Assembly (NCBI RefSeq): GCF_027570195.1
Contig: NZ_JAKMUZ010000025.1
Span: forward strand, 1 to 32,087
Length of the DNA stretch: 32,087 bases
Origin: Corynebacterium yonathiae
GTDB taxonomy: Bacteria; Actinomycetota; Actinomycetes; Mycobacteriales; Mycobacteriaceae
Direction: 5' to 3'
Below, in pieces: positions 27,895 to 32,087 of this stretch. A program made the translations under genes and the position numbers. The first letter of the stretch is position 1. The number at the start of each line of letters is the position of its first letter. The notes beneath the pieces were generated by a model. It did not search any database. It was given only the letters and a program-made list of their open reading frames with translations, and was not told the DNA's origin.

Positions 27895-28396
27895 CCCCGC
27901 CCATCACCCCTCAGCGCAAGCCCCCGATAGGCTCCTGTTGCGAAACGCTCCAAACTCTGCCATGTAAACGCCTATAACGTATGTCACGTAACATTCACCA
28001 TTAAGCATTTTATAACCCCCATCCACCCGCTTAAATGCAGCGCACGACGCATATTGTGACACGTCCACAACTTTCCAAGGGGGCCTAACATCCCCCCATA
28101 GAGCGACCAATCACCCCTATAAGGGGGTTAGTCAAATGCCCCCTCCAGCAGCCATGTATAGACATTTTCCAATCTATAAATTTCGACGCACTATCGGCCG
28201 CTTAGCGGGAACAAGATCCAATTAACCGCTTGGCCTATATAAAAATTACCTACCCTCCAGCCGTGCAGATATATAGACATCTAAGAGATGAATTAACTCT
28301 AAGCCTGTTTTAGCGTTCTCTTAGCGCAACATCGAGAGTTGCTGGATTTCATTCATAAGTTCATTCATTTTCTAACTACATTAGGAGAAGTTCTAT
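27895..28396 (+). promoter_or_regulatory. Long AT-rich control region of the secreted protein gene
   Basis: There is no convincing gene in these 500 bases. The region is more AT-rich than its surroundings and holds the palindrome-like ACCCCTATAAGGGGGT (28113-28128). It also holds two copies of a composite motif, CCCTCCAGC followed 7-10 bases later by TATAGACAT (28141-28165 and 28253-28280). Several -10-like stretches occur (TATAAA, TATATA). AGGAGAAG lies six bases before the ATG at 28397. Its length and repeats suggest layered regulation of the secreted protein. Confidence 0.5.
28141..28280 (+). repeat. Duplicated motif CCCTCCAGC...TATAGACAT
   Basis: Copy 1 covers 28141-28165 and copy 2 covers 28253-28280. 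Each has CCCTCCAGC, a variable 7-14-base stretch, and an exact TATAGACAT. Start-to-start distance is 112 bases. The second copy ends 116 bases before the start codon. It could be two binding sites of one regulator or duplicated promoters, since TATAGA resembles a -10. Confidence 0.5.
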
Positions 28397-29788
28397 ATGT
28401 CGATTCGTCGTCGCATGACCGGCCTGACCGCCGGCCTCATCGTCGCCGGCACCGCATTCGCGGCACCGCTGGCTGGCGCCACCACCCAGACCGAGTCCTA
28501 CCCGGAGACCCCGGCGCTGAACCCGGATCTGCCGATCATCCACACCACCCACGGTTCCGACCAAATGAAGGCGAATATCCTGAACCCTCGCCCGGTATGT
28601 AACCCGTGGGAAGACCACCGCACCGTGGTCTACAAGGTTTCCGATCGCTTCCTGCCGGCCGGCACCATTTCCACCACCAACCAGACCAAGAAGGACATCC
28701 CGCTGCAGCAGGACCTGTCCAAGTCTCAGTCCATCTCCGTTTCCGTCAACGGTGACCGCACCGAGACCACGTCCATGAACCTGGGCGGCAAGGGCTCCGG
28801 CAAGAATGCTGAAGGCTCCGCAGGCATCTCTCACGAGATTGCTACCAAGATTGGTGCTAGCGCTTCCTACTCCCTGTCTTGGGAGGCTGGCCAGTCCATC
28901 GGACCTTATGACGTTCCGCCAAACCACACCGGTGAAGCCACCTACGGCTTCCGCGTGCTGAACATGACCGGTACCCAGCAGTACTGCAAGCCAAACGGCA
29001 CCTGGTCCACCCCGACCGCTTGGAATGCACTGCAGCCGGTTAAGAACGAAGTTCGCGTCAAGCTGTACGATAAGCTGTCTGACTCCTACGCTCCTAACAA
29101 GGATGCCCAGAACACCACTGACGTCAACGACCCGAAGGTTGTGGAAGAGGACAAGAACCTCGAGGCTGACGCAGAGGTAATCAAGGACACCGAGGGCACC
29201 GCCAAGGAAGACGCCGAGAAGGTTTCCGAGGCAGAGGGCAAGAACGAAGAGGCTGCTGACAAGAAGAAGCAGGAAGAGGTTGACGCCAAGGAGGACAAGA
29301 AGGACTCCAAGCACAAGCTCGACCTCGAGCCTTACATGACCGTTTCCGGCGCTAAGCACGCTGGTTTCGCAGGCACCGTTGCAGTCCGCGCCAAGAACGT
29401 TGGCTCTGAGCGCTACTACGGCGAGTTCCCAGCTACCCAGTTCCGCGTTGATGTGAAGACCGCCAAGGGCCCGAAGGGCGTTGACCGCCTCATCACTCCG
29501 CGTTCCTCCAACGGCGCTCACATCCGTGACCTGGGCTTCAACGAGAAGACCTCCACCCGTTCCTTCGAGGTAACCCTGGCTAACCCGATTAACGCTGGCG
29601 AAGAGGCTCGCATCGCTAACCTGGACTTCGGCGACGGCAAGACCAAGGAAGGCCGCCTCATCAACAACATCGAGGTAACCCAGACCTCCCGTATCAAGGG
29701 TGACGACTCCAAGCACAACGACCAGAACGTTGACTCCCGCGAGCACACCTTGAATGACTTTGGCAAGAAGGCTGAGGGCCTCTTCTAA
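28397..29788 (+). CDS. Secreted protein: possible aerolysin-like domain, coiled coil and beta-sandwich
   Basis: I recognise no named family. The 463-residue product has a Sec signal peptide with probable cleavage after APLAGA (about residue 32). Residues about 60-200 are strand-rich with alternating Ser/Thr and hydrophobic residues: QSISVSVNGDRTETTSMNLG, then a Gly/Ala/Ser stretch, ASASYSLSWEAGQS, IGPYDVPPNHTG. This pattern resembles the insertion-hairpin region and the VPP-type turn of aerolysin/ETX-MTX2 pore formers. Two cysteines (RPVCNP and QQYCKP) flank it and could form a disulfide. Residues about 235-310 are a Glu/Lys/Ala/Asp coiled coil, and 315-463 form a beta-sandwich-like domain. 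There is no LPXTG, TM or lipobox. Codon use is strongly biased (AAG, CTG, GAG), suggesting high expression. Confidence 0.85.
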   Translation: MSIRRRMTGLTAGLIVAGTAFAAPLAGATTQTESYPETPALNPDLPIIHTTHGSDQMKANILNPRPVCNPWEDHRTVVYKVSDRFLPAGTISTTNQTKKDIPLQQDLSKSQSISVSVNGDRTETTSMNLGGKGSGKNAEGSAGISHEIATKIGASASYSLSWEAGQSIGPYDVPPNHTGEATYGFRVLNMTGTQQYCKPNGTWSTPTAWNALQPVKNEVRVKLYDKLSDSYAPNKDAQNTTDVNDPKVVEEDKNLEADAEVIKDTEGTAKEDAEKVSEAEGKNEEAADKKKQEEVDAKEDKKDSKHKLDLEPYMTVSGAKHAGFAGTVAVRAKNVGSERYYGEFPATQFRVDVKTAKGPKGVDRLITPRSSNGAHIRDLGFNEKTSTRSFEVTLANPINAGEEARIANLDFGDGKTKEGRLINNIEVTQTSRIKGDDSKHNDQNVDSREHTLNDFGKKAEGLF

Positions 29789-29837
29789 GAACCCCCTATT
29801 CTTCCCTAGGAACATAGTTTCCTAGCCAGTGCCATAC

Positions 29838-29875
29838 AAAAGGCCGCTGCACCACTGATGGTGCGGCGGCCTTTT
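29838..29875 (+). terminator. Intrinsic terminator of the secreted protein gene
   Basis: AAAAGGCCGC pairs with GCGGCCTTTT, and an inner GCACC pairs with GGTGC around a 6-base loop. The stem ends in a T-run. It lies 50 bases after the stop codon. A homologous hairpin occurs at 30220-30257. Confidence 0.9.
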
Positions 29876-29938
29876 GCTTGTTCATTTCCTTTTACATGGA
29901 AACACAGATTTCCTGTGGCGCTAGTTGGCTCCGTTGTC

Positions 29939-30196
29939 GCCACCGCTGGCCACATTAAGGCCCTCAAACTGCAGGTATTGACGGACCCGGATCTGTTCTT
30001 CCCTAAGTACAATCTTGCCCCGGTTATCCGCACCGAGGTTCTAGATGAACACCCAGAAGTTGAAGAGCTCTTCGCTCCCTTGTCACAGCTGCTTACCGAC
30101 GAAAAGATGCAAGAATTTAACGCCCGCATCGACGGTGAGGACTACACCACCGTGGCACTCGATTTCTTGCGCGACGAAAACCTGATCGCGGACTAG
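29939..30196 (+). pseudogene. 3' remnant of an osmoprotectant ABC-transporter binding-protein gene
   Basis: The translated fragment LTDPDLFFPKYNLAPVIRTE ... LLTDEKMQEFNARID ... VALDFLRDENLIAD matches the C-terminal ~80 residues of OpuAC/OsmF-type glycine betaine/choline binding lipoproteins, which are usually about 300 residues. The signal peptide, lipobox and roughly the first 200 residues are absent. The only in-frame ATG (29858) lies inside the terminator hairpin of the preceding gene, has no ribosome site, and its first ~27 codons do not look like the family. The remaining fragment keeps an open frame to the normal stop. It is best read as a degraded leftover; permease and ATPase partners are not in the window. 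Confidence 0.8.
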
Positions 30197-30219
30197 CTGC
30201 CAGACCTTAGCAAGATTCC

Positions 30220-30257
30220 CAAAGACCGTTGCGCCACCCACGGTGCGACGGCCTTTA
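30220..30257 (+). terminator. Second terminator-like hairpin, homologous to the first
   Basis: AAAG, CCGT and GCGCC pair with GGTGC, ACGG and CTTT, with one mismatch, followed by AAAAT rather than a strong T-run. It aligns with 29838-29875 at 29 of 38 positions, including a compensatory C-G to T-A change in the stem. It lies 24 bases after the remnant's stop codon. Confidence 0.75.
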
Positions 30258-30357
30258 AAATTTACTTAACTTAGATCACACTTTTACTTTCGTTCGCCAA
30301 AACCTTCAGATAGATTGTTTATGTTGTCTTATTCACACGTACTGAAGGATGAATTCT

Positions 30358-31671
30358 ATGTCTCACACGACTGCGAATGCGCCTGTTTCACCGGCCGGTT
30401 CACCCACTACCGGCGACGCAGACACCCCAAGCGGCAGCCAGGTGACCACTAATAAGGCAGTCAATAGCCAGTGGACCATCACGCTCTTCGGCACTGCCGT
30501 GGGCGCAGGCATCCTCTTTTTGCCGATCTCCGCCGGCAGCTTCGGCTTCATCCCGCTACTGGTAGCCACCCTGCTCATCTTCCCGATGACTTACCTAGCC
30601 CACCGTGCCTTTTCCTGGATCATTAGCTACTCACCGCTGCATGGCGAAGATGTCCTTGCAGTACTCACCCACTTCTTTGGCCGCGGAAACGGCATCATTC
30701 TCGCCATCATCTACTGGTTCACCATTTTCCCAGTGGTACTCATTTACGGCGTCTCGATTACTAATACGGTTAATAGCTTCATCGTCAACCAGCTAAGCGG
30801 GCCAGAAATTTCCCGGTATATCCTCGCGCCACTGTGTGTGGGCCTGATGACCCTCGCACTCGCCTTTGGAAATACCATCATGCTGAAGATTGCCCAGTTC
30901 GTGGTTTATCCACTTATCGTGGCACTGGCAGCAGTATCGCTCTACCTCATTCCGCAATGGGACCTCGGGTCCTTCATGGAGGCCGGCGATCACACCGCCG
31001 GTGGCATCCTCAAGGCCATTATCCTTCCCGTCTTGGTCTTCTCTTTCTCTTTCGTTGCCGCCATCTCCCAATTCTCCCTAGGCATGGAAAAGGAATACGG
31101 CGCGGATCACCACGCGCAATCCGATAAAGTTATCCGCAATTCCGCCGTTCTGCTGACCATCTTCACCATGTTCTTTGTCTGGTCCTGCGCCCTGGCCATG
31201 GGCGCAGACGGCATGCAGGAGGCAAATGAAAAGAACCTGCCGGTGCTTTCCTACTTCGCCAACGAAACCGGCACCCCATTTATGGCGTACATGGCGCCCA
31301 TCGTGGTGATCTGTGCAGTAGCCTCCTCCTATTTCGGCCACGCACTCGGCACCATCGAGGGCACCCAGTACCTCTTCAACCTCGCCGCACCGAAGGCCAC
31401 GAAGAAAATGTCCACGCGCACGCTTGATCTGTGGACCTACCTCTTCATCTTCGTCGCCACGTCCCTGGTGGGTATTTTCAACCCCTCCATTTTGGACATG
31501 ATTTCGATCGTTGGCGGTGTCTTCTTTGCCTTTATGACCTATTTACTTCCTATCTTGGTCATCTACCGAGTGGACGCACTTGCCCGCTTCCGCGGCAAAA
31601 AGACCAACTATTTCGTGGCGGTCATGGGCTTTATCGTGCTCTTTGCCACCATCTGGGGAATGTTCCAATAA
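30358..31671 (+). CDS. Serine/threonine transporter, SdaC/HAAAP family
   Basis: A polytopic permease of about 437 residues in the hydroxy/aromatic amino acid family, expected to take up serine or threonine by H+ or Na+ symport. A hydrophilic Ser/Thr/Pro-rich N-terminus of ~45 residues precedes eleven hydrophobic segments. The first carries the family motif TLFGTAVGAGILFLPISAG. FSFSFVAAISQFSLGMEKEYG and YFGHALGTIEGTQYLF are further landmarks. I chose the ATG at 30358 because GAAGGA lies eight bases upstream; an ATG three codons earlier overlaps the ribosome site. No serine dehydratase gene is adjacent inside the window. Confidence 0.9.
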   Translation: MSHTTANAPVSPAGSPTTGDADTPSGSQVTTNKAVNSQWTITLFGTAVGAGILFLPISAGSFGFIPLLVATLLIFPMTYLAHRAFSWIISYSPLHGEDVLAVLTHFFGRGNGIILAIIYWFTIFPVVLIYGVSITNTVNSFIVNQLSGPEISRYILAPLCVGLMTLALAFGNTIMLKIAQFVVYPLIVALAAVSLYLIPQWDLGSFMEAGDHTAGGILKAIILPVLVFSFSFVAAISQFSLGMEKEYGADHHAQSDKVIRNSAVLLTIFTMFFVWSCALAMGADGMQEANEKNLPVLSYFANETGTPFMAYMAPIVVICAVASSYFGHALGTIEGTQYLFNLAAPKATKKMSTRTLDLWTYLFIFVATSLVGIFNPSILDMISIVGGVFFAFMTYLLPILVIYRVDALARFRGKKTNYFVAVMGFIVLFATIWGMFQ

Positions 31672-31698
31672 TCCCACAAAACGTGGCTCGACAAGGAC

Positions 31699-31742
31699 TT
31701 TTCCTGTCTGGCAAGGTGGGGCATCATGCCAGAACAGGAAAA
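31699..31742 (+). terminator. Hairpin downstream of the serine/threonine transporter
   Basis: TTTTCCTGT and CTGGCA pair with TGCCAG and ACAGGAAAA, with one bulged A and a 13-base loop. It begins 27 bases after the stop codon. The T-rich arm is on the 5' side and no T-run follows on the plus strand, so termination on this strand is plausible but not certain. Confidence 0.55.
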
Positions 31743-31894
31743 GGCGCCGCACACACCTGCAATGCATTGGCGCGGATGCAAATACTGCCGAAAGCTATGA
31801 CTACTAACCCACAATTGGGCTAGCAGCAAACTTTCAGTAACTGGCAGCGACCTATCAGGCACAATCCATTGTGGTAGCAGCCCCGTACCCCATA

Positions 31895-32060
31895 CTTAAG
31901 TCATGCGTTTGAGAGAGCGCATACGAGAGAGATAGAGAGAACCCCTCAGTTTCCAGAGGGCGGCTTTGGCCGATACATGGAAACACCTTGTAGAGAGAGA
32001 CGCCTACGGCCCTCGGTTCCTTCCGGTTCCGAGGGCCGTAGGCGTTTTCATCTTCTTATA
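31895..32060 (+). ncRNA. Candidate structured small RNA with GA-repeat linkers
   Basis: There is no open frame with a ribosome site in the last 400 bases, but the segment is highly structured. Stem 1 is ATGCG/CGCAT (31903-31922). Stem 2 is GTTTCCA/TGGAAAC (31949-31984) enclosing CGGC-TTTG-GCCG. Stem 3 is a perfect 17-bp terminator (32000-32045) followed by TTTTCATCTTCTT. Single-stranded GAGAGA runs lie at 31911, 31925-31940 and 31991-32000. TTGTGG (31870) and ATACTT (about 31893) could be its -35 and -10. It is either a trans-acting RNA of ~150 nt or a terminated leader of a gene beyond the window. No Rfam family was recognised. Confidence 0.5.
32000..32045 (+). terminator. Perfect 17-bp intrinsic terminator
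   Basis: ACGCCTACGGCCCTCGG and its exact complement enclose a 12-base loop, followed by TTTTCATCTTCTT on the plus strand. The tail on the minus strand is not T-rich, so it acts on plus-strand transcription. It is the 3' end of the candidate small RNA. Confidence 0.9.
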
Positions 32061-32087
32061 GCGAAGCGCTAATGGTGCAGCTTATTC

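Noticed and set aside
28055..28069. GlxR-like site TGTGACACGTCCACA
   Set aside because: The right half-site is CCACA rather than TCACA and the spacing is one base short of the 16-base consensus.
28376..29815. 479-codon minus-strand open frame opposite the secreted protein
   Set aside because: The plus-strand gene has a ribosome site, signal peptide and terminator. The reverse frame is Leu/Val/Gly-rich, as expected for the complement of biased Lys/Glu/Asp codons.
29858..29938. ATG at 29858 as the start of a real 112-residue protein
   Set aside because: It lies in the terminator stem of the previous gene, has no ribosome site, and its first ~27 residues do not fit the binding-protein family.
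31431..31823. 130-codon plus-strand frame over the end of the serine/threonine transporter
   Set aside because: It is an out-of-frame shadow (His/Arg/Leu-rich) running through the downstream hairpin.

Overview
The window reads as a chromosomal segment of a Corynebacterium (Actinomycetota). The evidence is the tmk-mtrA-mtrB-lpqB block, a WhiB2/WhcD regulator, DUF3499, a TIGR03089 protein, an LCP ligase with a LytR_C tail next to a WbbL-type rhamnosyltransferase, and a cysI-cysX-cysY-cysZ/fpr sulfur cluster arranged as in C. glutamicum. I recall the same gene order from the Rv3240c-Rv3268 segment of M. tuberculosis. No phage, IS element, CRISPR, tRNA or rRNA was seen.

Layout. 1-9.7 kb is nearly all on the minus strand: secA, hpf, a ComF-type phosphoribosyltransferase, lpqB, mtrB, mtrA, tmk and a DUF4259-like gene. 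It covers protein export, ribosome hibernation and the MtrAB envelope/division two-component system. At 9.87-10.68 kb a lone plus-strand gene encodes a low-complexity membrane-anchored protein, with an MtrA-box-like direct repeat upstream. At 10.8-13.05 kb lie manA and an SIS/TobH-like gene. At 13.1-19.2 kb a sulfite-reduction island (cobA, cysZ, cysY, cysX, cysI, fpr) sits inside the mannose/cell-wall neighbourhood. It has siroheme synthesis, chelation, sulfite reductase, electron supply and a TSUP transporter, but no cysH, cysD or cysN. At 19.2-27.1 kb the cell-wall precursor block resumes: manB, DUF3499, a metallopeptidase-like protein without HExxH, whiB2, manC, wbbL, lcpA and a TIGR03089 gene. 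A second TSUP permease follows at 27.2-27.9 kb.

27.9-32.1 kb is the accessory end and the most interesting part. A 500-base regulatory region with a duplicated motif precedes a secreted 463-residue protein. That protein has a strand-rich domain resembling aerolysin/ETX-MTX2 pore formers, an acidic coiled coil and a C-terminal beta-sandwich-like domain. Next comes the 3' remnant of an osmoprotectant ABC-transporter binding-protein gene, flanked by two homologous terminator hairpins. An SdaC-type serine/threonine transporter follows. The window ends with a candidate structured small RNA: GA-repeat linkers between stems, closed by a perfect 17-bp terminator.

How the genes work together. manA, manB and manC convert fructose-6-P through mannose-6-P and mannose-1-P to GDP-mannose for lipoglycans and mannosylation. 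WbbL adds rhamnose to the arabinogalactan linker, and the LCP enzyme attaches arabinogalactan to peptidoglycan. MtrAB-LpqB and WhiB2 are regulators tied to wall homeostasis and division. All family assignments come from reading motifs and recalled synteny; no database search was run.
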